Origin: an uncultured Pelagibacteraceae bacterium
Lineage (GTDB): Bacteria; Pseudomonadota; Alphaproteobacteria; Pelagibacterales; Pelagibacteraceae
Length of the DNA stretch: 64,000 bases
Direction: 5' to 3'
NCBI GenBank assembly: GCA_902578935.1
Contig: CACHEU010000002.1
Span: 208,253 to 272,252 of the forward strand
The notes below the pieces were generated by a model. That model searched no databases and was not told where the DNA came from. It saw only the letters and a list, made by a program, of their open reading frames with translations. This document shows, piece by piece, positions 32,017 to 42,797 of the stretch. The first letter of the stretch is position 1; every line of letters starts with the position of its first letter. Both the position numbers and the translations under genes were made by a program.

Positions 32017-34577
32017 TTCTTTCTCTTTTTTTTATTTTTATCGTATTCCTTTCTCTTTTCAATCAAAATCAACGCCTCTTCCATTGTTATTTCAGCCGGG
32101 TCTTTATCTTCAGGTATCGTAGCATTGAGAGATTTGTACTTAATATAGGGACCATATTGTCCTTTCATTATTCTTACAGGCTTTTTATCTTCAGGATGTT
32201 CTCCAAGATTTTTTATTTCGGATGAAGACATTCTGCCAGGTTTAGCTTCAGAAATTAAAGTTATTGCTCTGTTTAGACCGATTGTAAATAGTTCATCAAC
32301 ACTTTCAATTCTTGCAGATTTATTTGAACATTTTAAATAAGGACCAAATCTTCCAACATTAATACTAATATCTTCATTTAAATCAGGGTGTTTTCCAATT
32401 ATTTTTGGCAAAGAACATAAATACTTAGCTTTTTCTAAGTCCACATCTTCAATTTGAAGACCTTTAGGTATGGATACATTTTTTAAATTTTCATTCTCTT
32501 TCTTCTTTTTAGATTTCTTTTTTTTATTTTGATCCAACTCATTAGGTTCAATTTCATATTGTAAATAAGGACCAAACCTTCCATTTTTAAGAAAAATATC
32601 TTTACCTGAATCGTTTTTTCCAATCAACTTAGGTTCTGACAGATTAATTTGTTGGGAAGCTTTTGATTTTGACAATGGTCTTGTAAACTTACATTCTGGG
32701 TAATTAGAACAGCCTATAAAAGCACCACCTCTAAAGCTATTTTTAAGGCTTAATTGACCTGTCTCACAAAGTTTGCATTTTCTATCAATAACATCATTAT
32801 TATCTCTTTCAAACACAAGATCTCCTAAACTTTCATTTAATAGGTCTAAAACTTCTCTAGTCCTTTTTTCTTTGACTTGACCAACATTTGAATAAAAATC
32901 TTTCCAAAAACCATCTAAAACTTTAACCCAATCAATTTTACCACTAGTGATTTCATCCAATTGATTTTCTAAATCTGCGGTAAAATTATAATCAACATAT
33001 TTGGTAAACAATTTTTCAAGAAATGCTGACAGCAATTTACCCCGATCCGTAGGGTGAAATCTTTTATTTAATAAATCAACATAATTTCTAGTAGATAAAA
33101 CAGATATTATACTTGCGTAAGTTGAAGGACGCCCTATTCCTAACTCTTCCATTTTTTTAACAAGACTTGCTTCCGAATATCTTGGCGGGGGATCTGTGAA
33201 GTGTTGTTCGTCAGCTAGTTCTTTTATACTAACCTTATCTCCAATTTTAACTTCAGGTAAGATATTTTTAAGATCTTCATCTTTTTCCTCAAACTTGTAA
33301 ACTTTTAGAAAACCATCAAACTTAATAGTAGAGCCATTCGCTCTAAAGTTAATTTTTTTATTTTCAGACTCTATAGTTATACTTTTTCTATCAAATTCAG
33401 CAGGATTCATTTGAGAAGACAAAGCTCTATTCCAAATCAATTCATAAAGCTTAGATTGATCGGTGCTCAAATATTTTTTCATATCAGCGGGTCTATTGGT
33501 AATATTTGTAGGTCTGATAGCTTCATGGGCTTCTTGGGCATTTTTTGCTTTTTTACCTGTATAACTATTTGGATTTTCTGGCAGATATTCTTTGCCATGC
33601 TCTTTGTCTATAAATTTTCTAAAATCAGAGATAGCTTCATTAGAAATTTGAGTACCGTCTGTTCTCATATAAGTAATAAGGCCAACAGTATCTCCCTCGA
33701 TATCTATTCCCTGGTAAAGCCTTTGTGCAATTTGCATTGTTCTAGAAGCTCCAAAACCAAACTTTCCAGAGGCTGTTTGTTGTAAAGTCGAAGTTGTAAA
33801 TGGAGCTAACGGGTTTCTCCTATAAATTTTTGAAGATACATCAGCTATTTTGTAAGATTTATTTTTTATTTCGTTTAATGCTTTTTCAGAATCTATTTTT
33901 TTCTTAAATGAAAATTTTTCTATCTTTTTTTCATCAAAGAGTGAAAGTTTAGATTTTATAAGTTTCTTTTGATTGTTTTCAAAATCACTGGTAATAGTCC
34001 AAAATTCTTCTGGTTTGAAAAGCTCGATCTCATGCTCTCGCTCTGTTATTAGTCTAAGAGCGACAGATTGAACTCGTCCAGCAGATTTTGATCCTGGAAG
34101 TTTTGTCCATAAAATTGGAGATATATTAAAGCCAACAAGATAATCTAAAGCTCTTCTAGCCATATAAGCATTAACTAAGAGTGATTCAATTTCTCTAGGG
34201 TTATTGATTCCATTGGTAACAGCTTTTTTTGTAATTTCATTGAACACAACCCTTTCTACTTTCTTTCCCTTTAAAAGTTTTTTGCTTTCCAAAATCTCTC
34301 TAACATGCCAAGCAATTGCTTCTCCTTCTCGGTCGGGGTCAGTTGCTAATATAATTCTTTCTGAGTCAGCAGCGGCATCAGTTATTTCTTTAACATATTT
34401 TTTAGAAAAAGAATCTAATTCCCACTCCATCTTAAAATTATTTTCAGGATCAACTGATCCATTTTTAGAAGGAAGGTCTCTTACATGACCATAACTTGCC
34501 AATACCTTATAATCTTTACCCAGATATTTGTTTATGGTTTTTGCTTTTGCTGGACTTTCTACTATAACAAGATTCAT
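32013..34577 (-). CDS. topA: DNA topoisomerase I
   Basis: MNLVIVESPAKAKTINKYLGKDYKV; LITYMRTDGTQIS; C-terminal Zn finger and repeats; start trimmed from 34598. Confidence 0.97.
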   Translation of the reverse strand: MNLVIVESPAKAKTINKYLGKDYKVLASYGHVRDLPSKNGSVDPENNFKMEWELDSFSKKYVKEITDAAADSERIILATDPDREGEAIAWHVREILESKKLLKGKKVERVVFNEITKKAVTNGINNPREIESLLVNAYMARRALDYLVGFNISPILWTKLPGSKSAGRVQSVALRLITEREHEIELFKPEEFWTITSDFENNQKKLIKSKLSLFDEKKIEKFSFKKKIDSEKALNEIKNKSYKIADVSSKIYRRNPLAPFTTSTLQQTASGKFGFGASRTMQIAQRLYQGIDIEGDTVGLITYMRTDGTQISNEAISDFRKFIDKEHGKEYLPENPNSYTGKKAKNAQEAHEAIRPTNITNRPADMKKYLSTDQSKLYELIWNRALSSQMNPAEFDRKSITIESENKKINFRANGSTIKFDGFLKVYKFEEKDEDLKNILPEVKIGDKVSIKELADEQHFTDPPPRYSEASLVKKMEELGIGRPSTYASIISVLSTRNYVDLLNKRFHPTDRGKLLSAFLEKLFTKYVDYNFTADLENQLDEITSGKIDWVKVLDGFWKDFYSNVGQVKEKRTREVLDLLNESLGDLVFERDNNDVIDRKCKLCETGQLSLKNSFRGGAFIGCSNYPECKFTRPLSKSKASQQINLSEPKLIGKNDSGKDIFLKNGRFGPYLQYEIEPNELDQNKKKKSKKKKENENLKNVSIPKGLQIEDVDLEKAKYLCSLPKIIGKHPDLNEDISINVGRFGPYLKCSNKSARIESVDELFTIGLNRAITLISEAKPGRMSSSEIKNLGEHPEDKKPVRIMKGQYGPYIKYKSLNATIPEDKDPAEITMEEALILIEKRKEYDKNKKKRKK

Positions 34578-34641
34578 TATAATTGACCTTACTGTCAAAA
34601 ATAAACCTGTTTGTCAAATCAAAGTATAATAAGTGTTGATT

Positions 34642-35223
34642 TTAAAGTTTAATTTTATCTTCAGTTTTATTTTTCAACCTGACGATATTCTGTCTATGAG
34701 TGTATAGAATTATTACGAAAGTAATAAATAAAAAAGAATTTAATTCAAAATTATTTTGAAATAAAGAAATTAAAAAAATAATTAATGTTGAAACAATAGA
34801 GGATAAAGAAGAATATTTTGTTATGAAAGTTATTAAAATCCAAGATACACAAAAGAACAATCCAAGTTTTAAAGATAAAGCAAAAATTATTCCTAAATAA
34901 GTTGCTATACCTTTTCCTCCTTTAAATTTTAACCAAACAGGGAATATGTGTCCAAGAAATGCCATGAGACCTGATAAATAAATTAAATTTGGAAAATAAT
35001 AGTTTGTAATCAGAATTGGAGTTACACCTTTAAAAATATCTAGAAACAAAGTTAAACCTGCAATAAACTTATTTCCAGCTCTTAATACATTGGTTGCACC
35101 AATATTTTTTGAACCAACTTCTCGTATATCTTTATTTAAGAATAATTTTGTTAGAATTAATCCAAAAGGTATTGAGCCTGATACGTATGAAAGGAGGAAT
35201 ACTAAAAATATTTCAAATATCAC
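34642..35223 (-). CDS. plsY: Glycerol-3-phosphate acyltransferase PlsY
   Basis: YVSGSIPFGLILTK; VGSKNIGATNVLR; KFKGGKGIATYLG. Confidence 0.95.
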   Translation of the reverse strand: MIFEIFLVFLLSYVSGSIPFGLILTKLFLNKDIREVGSKNIGATNVLRAGNKFIAGLTLFLDIFKGVTPILITNYYFPNLIYLSGLMAFLGHIFPVWLKFKGGKGIATYLGIIFALSLKLGLFFCVSWILITFITKYSSLSSIVSTLIIFLISLFQNNFELNSFLFITFVIILYTHRQNIVRLKNKTEDKIKL

Positions 35224-36512
35224 TGTAAACTAAAAACACTTTCTCCTTTTAGGTAAGTCATTAGAACTTTTCCTTGAAGCTTTCTATTTTCTATCGCAGC
35301 ATTTTTAGATTTTGATTTTAACTTTGAAACATCTACTTGCCATGGTTGATCAAGGTCAAAAATACATAAATCAGCATCAGATCCTTTTTTTAAAGTGCCT
35401 TTATTAATTTTTAATATTTTTGCAGGATTATAAGTAATAGTTTCTACTATTTTTTTTAAGGGCAGGGATCCATTATGATAAAGTTCTAAAGCAAGAGAGA
35501 GAAGGGTTTCAATTCCGATTGAGCCTTCAGCAGCTTGGGCAAACGGAAGTCTTTTGCTTTCCTCGTCTTCTGGCTTATGGTCAGACACTATTACATCTAT
35601 TGAGCCATCTTTGATTCCTTGAATTAAAGCTTTTCTATCCTCTTCCTTTCTTAAAGGAGGAGAAATTTTCATGAAAGTTTTAAAATCCCCTATATCATTT
35701 TCATTAAGGGAAAGATTGTTAATAGATACACCAGCGGAAAATTTTAAACCATTTTTTTTATATTTTTTTATTACTTCTACAGATTTAGCAGATGATAATT
35801 GTGATATATGGTATCTGCACGGGTACTCTTCTAAAAGAGACAAATCTCTTTCAATAATAATTTTTTCTGCAATGTAAGGTATACCTCGCAACCCAAGTCT
35901 TGTTGAAACCTCTCCTTCACTAATACATCTATTCTTTGAAAGTTCGTGATCTTCAGGATGTTGCATCACAAGAACATCAAGATCAGAAGCATAATTCATA
36001 ATTCTAGACATCATCTCCGCATTTTGAACAGTTTTTGTTGCATCAGTGAATCCGACTATTCCTTTTTTGGACAGCAAACCAAATTCAGTCATAAGTTTTC
36101 CATCCATATTTCTTGTCAAAGTTGCCGACGGATAAATATTTATACCAGCCTTATCTCTTCCTCTTCTAAGTATAAAATCTACCATAGACACATTGTCTAT
36201 TACTGGACTTGTGTTAGGCATTGAAACCACAGATGTAACACCTCCAGACAAAGCAGCATTACTTAAAGTTCTAAAATTTTCTTTATATTCAAAACCAGGT
36301 TCTCCAACAAATACTTTCATGTCTACTATTCCTGGTATTAAAACTTTTCCTTTTAAATCAATTTTTTCCGCTTTTGCAGGAATATTTCCTTTTTTAATAT
36401 TTTTACCTATGGCTTTGATCTTTCCTTGTGGATCAACTATTATTCCTCCAACCTCATCGAGATTTTGTGATGGGTCAATTATTCTAGCGTTTATAAAATA
36501 TTTTTCTTTCAT
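35220..36512 (-). CDS. pyrC: Dihydroorotase-like protein (HxH metal motif not conserved)
   Basis: Amidohydrolase fold sequence; PGIVDMKVFVGEPG where active enzymes have DxHxHxRxPG; overlaps pyrB by 1 nt. Confidence 0.88.
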   Translation of the reverse strand: MKEKYFINARIIDPSQNLDEVGGIIVDPQGKIKAIGKNIKKGNIPAKAEKIDLKGKVLIPGIVDMKVFVGEPGFEYKENFRTLSNAALSGGVTSVVSMPNTSPVIDNVSMVDFILRRGRDKAGINIYPSATLTRNMDGKLMTEFGLLSKKGIVGFTDATKTVQNAEMMSRIMNYASDLDVLVMQHPEDHELSKNRCISEGEVSTRLGLRGIPYIAEKIIIERDLSLLEEYPCRYHISQLSSAKSVEVIKKYKKNGLKFSAGVSINNLSLNENDIGDFKTFMKISPPLRKEEDRKALIQGIKDGSIDVIVSDHKPEDEESKRLPFAQAAEGSIGIETLLSLALELYHNGSLPLKKIVETITYNPAKILKINKGTLKKGSDADLCIFDLDQPWQVDVSKLKSKSKNAAIENRKLQGKVLMTYLKGESVFSLQ

Positions 36513-37456
36513 TATTTACAGTATAATTTTAAACATGCCATTCTTACAGCCACTCCTAGCTCCACTTGTTCTTTAACTAAGCTAACATTGATATCATCAG
36601 CGAGCTTTGTATCTATTTCAACGCCTCTATTCATTGGTCCCGGATGCATTATTAATGCATCTTTTTTTGCAAATTTTAGTTTATCAGGCGTTAATCCAAA
36701 GTATTCGTAATATTCTCTTTTTGAGGGTAAGAAAGACCCTGCCATTCTTTCGTTTTGTAATCTTAGCATCATAACGATATCACATGATTTTAAACCTTCC
36801 TTCATATTTGTGAATCTTTTAACTCCAAGTTTATTTACTGAGTTAGGCATTAAAGTTTTTGGAGCGATGACATTAACTTCAGCTCCAAGCATATTTAACA
36901 GATACATATTTGATCTAGCTACTCTAGAATGAAGTATGTCTCCGCAGATAGCTATCTTTAAACCTTCAATTCTTCCTTTTCTATTGATTATCGTTAAAGC
37001 ATCTAAAAGCGCCTGAGTAGGATGTTCCCTTAGACCGTCACCAGCATTAATTACAGCACAATTAACTTTTTGAGATAAAAGGTTAGGTGCTCCAGAATCT
37101 TGATGCCTAACCACTATAATATCCGGGTGCATTGCATTAAGCGACATTGCTGTGTCTAGTATGGTTTCACCTTTTTTTAATGAGGAATTTCCAACATTCA
37201 TTGTCATTACGTCAGCACCCAATCTTTTACCAGCTAATTCAAATGAGCTTTGAGTTCGAGTAGAAGGTTCAAAAAATAAATTAATCTGAGTTTTTCCTCT
37301 TAATAAATCTAGTTTTTTAGAAACGCTTCTGTTCAGTTTTATGAAGTTTTTAGCTTCATCTAAGATGAGTTTTGCTTCATCAATTGATAGATTTTGGATT
37401 CCTAAAAGATGTTTTTGGATTTTTTTAACAGCTGAAAATTTTTTTATAACCGCCAT
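36512..37456 (-). CDS. pyrB: Aspartate carbamoyltransferase catalytic subunit
   Basis: [35 protein letters not shown]. Confidence 0.97.
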   Translation of the reverse strand: MAVIKKFSAVKKIQKHLLGIQNLSIDEAKLILDEAKNFIKLNRSVSKKLDLLRGKTQINLFFEPSTRTQSSFELAGKRLGADVMTMNVGNSSLKKGETILDTAMSLNAMHPDIIVVRHQDSGAPNLLSQKVNCAVINAGDGLREHPTQALLDALTIINRKGRIEGLKIAICGDILHSRVARSNMYLLNMLGAEVNVIAPKTLMPNSVNKLGVKRFTNMKEGLKSCDIVMMLRLQNERMAGSFLPSKREYYEYFGLTPDKLKFAKKDALIMHPGPMNRGVEIDTKLADDINVSLVKEQVELGVAVRMACLKLYCK

Positions 37457-37466
37457 TAAAATTAAC

Positions 37467-37495
37467 TCTATAGGCCTTTTGTGCTATCATAGCAA
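37467..37495 (-). promoter_or_regulatory. Candidate pyrB promoter with overlapping 13-bp palindrome
   Basis: Minus strand TTGCTA - 17 nt - TATAGA; palindrome TGCTATCATAGCA at 37482-37494. Confidence 0.5.
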
Positions 37496-37500
37496 GTTAT

Positions 37501-37956
37501 TTATCGTGTTATATAGTCAATGGCACCCTGTAATATAAACGAAGCCGCATTTTGATCCAATTTTTCAAGTTTTTTAGATGTATTTACGTCTAAATTACTT
37601 GATAAATTGAATGCCCCCTCACTAGACAATCTTTCATCCCACATAGCGATAGGTATCGAAATATTATTTGATAAATGTTTGGCAAAATCATTCGCAGATT
37701 GGGAAGAAGGACCTTTTGATCCGTCCATATTTATAGGGTTTCCCACTATGATTCCTTTTATACCATTTTCTTTAATTATTTCTTTAATTTCTTCAATGAA
37801 ACTTGAACTGTTTTTTTTAATTATAGTTTTTAAGGGTGTCGAAACAAGTTTATCTTCATCTGATATTGCCAAACCAACACGATTTTTACCTGGGTCAATA
37901 CCTAATAATCTAGACTTCTTTCCTATTGATTTCTTAAAATCTTCAATATCTATCAT
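37501..37956 (-). CDS. ruvX: Putative pre-16S rRNA nuclease YqgF/RuvX
   Basis: LLGIDPGKNRVGLAISDE; GNPINMDGSKGPSSQ; WDERLSS. Confidence 0.93.
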   Translation of the reverse strand: MIDIEDFKKSIGKKSRLLGIDPGKNRVGLAISDEDKLVSTPLKTIIKKNSSSFIEEIKEIIKENGIKGIIVGNPINMDGSKGPSSQSANDFAKHLSNNISIPIAMWDERLSSEGAFNLSSNLDVNTSKKLEKLDQNAASFILQGAIDYITR

Positions 37957-38009
37957 GAATATGTTATATTTTACTTCACTTTCTAATCAAGCTAAAACAT
38001 AGTTTATAG

Positions 38010-38297
38010 ATGTCTATAGATAAAAACCAAGTTAAAAAAGTTGCGAAACTATCTAGAATTTCTCTTGATGATAGCAAGCTAGAATCCCTATCAAAAGATT
38101 TAGATTCAATATTAAATTTTGTAGAGCAGCTAAATAAATTAGACACAAAGAAAACAGAACCTCTAACCTCTATAGTTGATAAAACATTGGAACCTAGGAG
38201 TGATAAAATTAATGACGGCAAGATTAAAGATCAAATACTAAAAAACTCTCCCGATAAAAATGAAGAATTTTTTATTGTTCCAAAAGTAATTGAATAA
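38010..38297 (+). CDS. gatC: Asp-tRNA(Asn)/Glu-tRNA(Gln) amidotransferase subunit C
   Basis: KVAKLSRISLDDSKLESLSKDLDSILNFVEQL; upstream of gatA. Confidence 0.94.
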   Translation: MSIDKNQVKKVAKLSRISLDDSKLESLSKDLDSILNFVEQLNKLDTKKTEPLTSIVDKTLEPRSDKINDGKIKDQILKNSPDKNEEFFIVPKVIE

Positions 38298-38299
38298 AA

Positions 38300-39757
38300 A
38301 TGTCAGATCTTAACAAAAAATCACTTTCAGAAATTGTAAATTTAATTAAAACAAAAAAAATATCTTCTTTAGAAATAACAAATCATTTTATAAAAAATAT
38401 TGAAAAAGGAAAAAAATTAAATAGTTTTATCACTACTTGTTTTGAGGAAAGTGTAAAGAACGCAAAAAACTTTGATTCCAAAAAGAATTTTGATGGTTTG
38501 CTCTCAGGTGTTCCACTGGCTGTTAAAGATTTATTTTGTACAAAAAATGTAAAAACTACAGCAGGAAGTAAGATACTAGAAAATTTTATCCCAACATATG
38601 AATCTACCGTAACTAATAATTTATGGTCCGAGGGAGCTATTCTACTTGGAAAGCTAAACTGTGATGAATTTGCAATGGGATCATCCAACGAAACAAGTTA
38701 TTTTGGAAAAACGATTAATCCAGTCGGTAAAGATTTGGTTCCAGGAGGGTCTTCAGGAGGTTCGGCAAGTGCTTTAGCAGCAAACCTAACTCCTGCAACG
38801 ATAGGTACAGACACCGGCGGATCTATTAGACAGCCAGCTTCTTTTACTGGAACTGTGGGATTGAAACCAACATATGGATTATGCTCAAGGTGGGGAATAG
38901 TTGCGTTTGCTTCATCATTGGATCAGGCCGGACCAATGACAAAAAATGTTGAAGACTGTGCTTTGTTATTGGAAGCAATGTCAGGATATGATCAAAAAGA
39001 TTCCACCTCTATAAATAAAAAAAAAGAAAACTATTCAAAAAATTTAAGTGAAAATATAAAAGGATTGAAAATTGGAATACCAAAAGAATATAGAGTAGAA
39101 AATATGCCAAAAGAAATAGACAATCTTTGGAAAAAAGGGATAGATATTTTAAAAAAATCTGGTGCGCAGATTGTTGATATTGTACTTCCACATACAAAAT
39201 ATGCATTACCAACCTATTATATAGTTGCACCTGCAGAAGCCTCTTCAAATTTGGCTCGTTATGATGGTGTAAAATATGGATACAGATCTAAGAAAGGTAA
39301 AAATCTCATCGAAATGTATGAGAACACTAGAGGAGAAGGTTTCGGGGATGAAGTGAAAAGAAGAATTCTTATCGGAACTTACGTTTTGTCATCAGGTTAC
39401 TATGATGCTTACTATCTAAAGGCCCAAAAGGTGAGAAAATTAATCAAAAATGATTTTGATGAATGTTTTAAAAATGTAGATGCTATCTTAACACCATCTA
39501 CTCCAAGTTCTGCTTTCAGGATTGGAGAAAAAACTAATGATCCAATATCTATGTACTTAAACGATATATTTACAGTTCCAATTAATTTAGCCGGTATACC
39601 CGCAATCTCAATACCTGCTGGTCAAGACGATCAAGGACATCCCTTGGGCCTTCAGCTCATATCGAAAGCATTAGATGAACAAAAAATTTTAAATATAGCT
39701 TTTGCGATGGAAAAAAATATCGCTTTCAAACAATCTTTAAATAGATGGTGGGAATAA
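38300..39757 (+). CDS. gatA: Asp-tRNA(Asn)/Glu-tRNA(Gln) amidotransferase subunit A
   Basis: Amidase signature GGSSGGSASALAANLTPATIGTDTGGSIRQPAS. Confidence 0.98.
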   Translation: MSDLNKKSLSEIVNLIKTKKISSLEITNHFIKNIEKGKKLNSFITTCFEESVKNAKNFDSKKNFDGLLSGVPLAVKDLFCTKNVKTTAGSKILENFIPTYESTVTNNLWSEGAILLGKLNCDEFAMGSSNETSYFGKTINPVGKDLVPGGSSGGSASALAANLTPATIGTDTGGSIRQPASFTGTVGLKPTYGLCSRWGIVAFASSLDQAGPMTKNVEDCALLLEAMSGYDQKDSTSINKKKENYSKNLSENIKGLKIGIPKEYRVENMPKEIDNLWKKGIDILKKSGAQIVDIVLPHTKYALPTYYIVAPAEASSNLARYDGVKYGYRSKKGKNLIEMYENTRGEGFGDEVKRRILIGTYVLSSGYYDAYYLKAQKVRKLIKNDFDECFKNVDAILTPSTPSSAFRIGEKTNDPISMYLNDIFTVPINLAGIPAISIPAGQDDQGHPLGLQLISKALDEQKILNIAFAMEKNIAFKQSLNRWWE

Positions 39758-39760
39758 TTT

Positions 39761-41230
39761 ATGGAAAAAGAAAAATTTGATTATTATATAAAAACTGAAA
39801 AAAATAGTTGGGAAGTAGTAATTGGTCTTGAAGTTCATGCCCAAGTTATTTCGGAATCGAAACTGTTTTCTGGTTCATCTACAAAATTTGGTGCAAAACC
39901 AAATACCCAGGTTAGTTTGGTGGACTCTGCGTTTCCAGGAATGCTTCCAGTTATAAATCAGTACTGTATAGAGCAGGCTGTTAAAACTGGCTTAGGTTTG
40001 AATGCTAAAATTAATTTACATTCTATATTTGACAGAAAAAATTATTTTTATGCTGATTTACCAGCAGGTTATCAAATATCTCAATACAAAAATCCAATTG
40101 TTGGTGAAGGTTTAGTTACCCTTGACATGCCTTATGGAAGTAAAAAAATTGGGATTGAAAGATTGCACTTAGAACAGGATGCCGGAAAGAGTATTCACGA
40201 TTTAAGTCCAGACAATACCTTTGTTGATCTAAATAGATCTGGAGTTGCTTTAATGGAAATTGTTAGCAAACCAGATTTAAGATCTCCAAGCGAAGTAAAC
40301 TCATACGTTAAAAAACTTAGAACAATAATGAGATATCTTGGTACTTGTGATGGAAATATGCAAGAAGGCTCTTTAAGAGCAGATGTAAATGTTTCAATTA
40401 GAAAAAAGGGAGAAAAAAAATTTGGAACCAGATGTGAAATAAAAAATGTAAATTCAATTAAGTTTATGGAGATGGCTATTGATTCTGAAGCAAAAAGACA
40501 AGTCGAATTACTTGAATCAGGTAAGACGATAGAACAAGAAACCAGACTTTTTGATACAAAAAAAAACGAAACTAGATCAATGAGGTCAAAAGAAGAAGCA
40601 CATGATTACAGGTATTTCCCTGATCCAGATTTGCTACCTTTAGAATTAAAACAAAGTTTTGTTGATAACTTGAAAAAAAAATTGCCAGAATTACCTGATC
40701 AAAAAAAAGACAGGTTTATTAAAAAATTTAAATTAACACCTTACGAGTCAAATGTTTTGGTATCAGAAATTGACATTTCTAAATATTTTGAAGAGGTAAT
40801 AAAAAACGCAGATATAAAACTTGCTAAAAACTGGATAATTGTTGAACTGTTTGCTGTATTAAATGAAAAAAATTTAGATATAAAAGACTCACCGGTATCA
40901 CCAAAAAATCTTGCATCACTAGTTAATGCTATTAGTTCTGGGGAAATTTCAGGAAAAATAGCAAAGAAAGTATTTGAAATAATGGTAGAAACTGGAGAAG
41001 AACCATCAAAAATTATAAAAGAAAAGGGATTGAAACAACAAAGCGATCCTAAAGAACTAGAAAAAATTGTAATTAAAGTTTTAGGAGATAACTCGGATAA
41101 AGTTTCAGAATATAAGTCTGGAAAAGAAAAACTCTACGGATTCTTTGTTGGAGAAATCATGAAAGCTTCATCTGGAAAGGCCAATCCAAAATTAGTCAAT
41201 GATATTCTAAAAGAAAAATTAAAAAAATGA
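39761..41230 (+). CDS. gatB: Asp-tRNA(Asn)/Glu-tRNA(Gln) amidotransferase subunit B
   Basis: [31 protein letters not shown]. Confidence 0.98.
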   Translation: MEKEKFDYYIKTEKNSWEVVIGLEVHAQVISESKLFSGSSTKFGAKPNTQVSLVDSAFPGMLPVINQYCIEQAVKTGLGLNAKINLHSIFDRKNYFYADLPAGYQISQYKNPIVGEGLVTLDMPYGSKKIGIERLHLEQDAGKSIHDLSPDNTFVDLNRSGVALMEIVSKPDLRSPSEVNSYVKKLRTIMRYLGTCDGNMQEGSLRADVNVSIRKKGEKKFGTRCEIKNVNSIKFMEMAIDSEAKRQVELLESGKTIEQETRLFDTKKNETRSMRSKEEAHDYRYFPDPDLLPLELKQSFVDNLKKKLPELPDQKKDRFIKKFKLTPYESNVLVSEIDISKYFEEVIKNADIKLAKNWIIVELFAVLNEKNLDIKDSPVSPKNLASLVNAISSGEISGKIAKKVFEIMVETGEEPSKIIKEKGLKQQSDPKELEKIVIKVLGDNSDKVSEYKSGKEKLYGFFVGEIMKASSGKANPKLVNDILKEKLKK

Positions 41231-41883
41231 TTAAGAGTTTAGAAATTAATGAGAGATTAGAAAAATATATCTCTGATCATAGCTATGATCTACATCCTAT
41301 CCAAAAAGAAATATTAAATCACAATAAGAGTTTGGGTGATGTTAAAAAAATGCAGATTTCAGTAACTCAAGCCTATTTTTTCCAATTTTTTATAAAAACA
41401 AATAACATAAAGAATATTTTAGAAATTGGAACCTTTACAGGTTATAGCGCTTTAACAATGGGTCTTGCTCTGCCAAAGGATGGAAACATTATTTGTTTGG
41501 ATATCAACAAGGAAACCTCAGAAATAGCTAAAAATTTTTTTAAAAAAGCTAATTTAGATAAAAAGATGAAAATTATTTTAGGGCCCGCAATAAATACTCT
41601 TAAAAAATTAAAAGAGGATAAAAGAATGTTTGATATGATTTTTATTGATGGAGATAAAGAGAACTATAAAAATTATTACGATTTATCCTTAGAGCTTGTT
41701 AAGAAAAGTGGTTTTATACTTGTAGACAATGTTTTGTGGCACGGAGATGTTGCTGATCCCAACAAAAATGATCGATTAACTAATATAATTAGGGAATTTA
41801 ACTCTTTTATTAAGAAAGATGATAGGGTAGAAAAAACCATTTTGCCATTAGGTGATGGAGTAACAATTTGTAGGAAAATTTAA
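41227..41883 (+). CDS. SAM-dependent O-methyltransferase family protein
   Basis: [55 protein letters not shown]. Confidence 0.85.
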   Translation: MIKSLEINERLEKYISDHSYDLHPIQKEILNHNKSLGDVKKMQISVTQAYFFQFFIKTNNIKNILEIGTFTGYSALTMGLALPKDGNIICLDINKETSEIAKNFFKKANLDKKMKIILGPAINTLKKLKEDKRMFDMIFIDGDKENYKNYYDLSLELVKKSGFILVDNVLWHGDVADPNKNDRLTNIIREFNSFIKKDDRVEKTILPLGDGVTICRKI

Positions 41884-42789
41884 ATGTTTCATATTTTTGG
41901 ATTTTATAAATTTAAAAGACTGTCTGGTTTGAAAAAACTAAAGAAAACTTTTCAAGAAAAGTTAATAAAAAACCATCTAAGAGGCACAATAATTTTTTCA
42001 AAAGAAGGAATTAATGGAACTATTTCTGGAAAAAAAAACAATATTGAAAAAGTAAAGAAAAGTCTAAAGAATATTTGCAAAATTAAACATTTTGATTCCG
42101 AAAATAATTCTACAAATAATTTTCAACCTTTCCATAGAGGTAAAACAAAAATCAAAAAAGAAGTTGTTCCAATAGGAGTTCAGGTTTCACCATCACAAAA
42201 ATTTAACAATTCTATAGAACCAAAAAAATGGAATTCATTATTAAAAGAAAAAGATATAAAAATAATAGATGCGAGAAAACCTTTCGAATATGACGTTGGA
42301 ACTTTTGAAGGAGCAGAAAATCCTAATATAAATAATTTTAGAGATTTTCCGAAATATTTAAAAAAATTTAATAAAAAAAATAAAATTGCAATGTTTTGTA
42401 CTGGAGGAATTAGATGTGAAAAAGCTTCTGTTTATTTAAAAAATAAAGGATTTAAAAACATATTTCAATTAAAGGGCGGAATATTAAATTATTTAAAAAA
42501 AATTAATGAAAAACAAAGTTTATGGAGAGGAGAGTGCTACGTTTTTGATAATAGAGTTTCGGTAACTCACAAACTAAAGATTGGGACTTATTCAATGTGT
42601 AGCGGATGTAGAAAACCAATGTCAATACAAGAGAAAAAATCTAAAAAATATGTGGAAGGTGTTTCCTGTCCTAAATGTCATGATTATTTGACAGAGACAC
42701 AAAAAAAAAGATTTTCTATGAGACAAAAACAAATTTTAATAGCGAAAAAAATGGGGAAAAAGCATATTTTTCAAAAAGAATTTCACTGA
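41884..42789 (+). CDS. trhO: Rhodanese-domain tRNA uridine hydroxylase (TrhO/YceA-like)
   Basis: Rhodanese active site CTGGIRCEKAS; C-terminal Cys cluster. Confidence 0.85.
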   Translation: MFHIFGFYKFKRLSGLKKLKKTFQEKLIKNHLRGTIIFSKEGINGTISGKKNNIEKVKKSLKNICKIKHFDSENNSTNNFQPFHRGKTKIKKEVVPIGVQVSPSQKFNNSIEPKKWNSLLKEKDIKIIDARKPFEYDVGTFEGAENPNINNFRDFPKYLKKFNKKNKIAMFCTGGIRCEKASVYLKNKGFKNIFQLKGGILNYLKKINEKQSLWRGECYVFDNRVSVTHKLKIGTYSMCSGCRKPMSIQEKKSKKYVEGVSCPKCHDYLTETQKKRFSMRQKQILIAKKMGKKHIFQKEFH

Positions 42790-42797
42790 GGTAAAAA

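Noticed and set aside
34583-34598. TTGAC-cttact-GTCAA palindrome upstream of topA
   Set aside because: Only 5-bp arms; could be chance in AT-rich DNA and no promoter geometry supports it
36193-36576. 127-aa plus-strand ORF antisense to pyrC/pyrB
   Set aside because: Overlaps two well-supported genes; no domain
37607-38002. 131-aa ORF antisense to ruvX
   Set aside because: Overlaps ruvX completely; no recognisable motif
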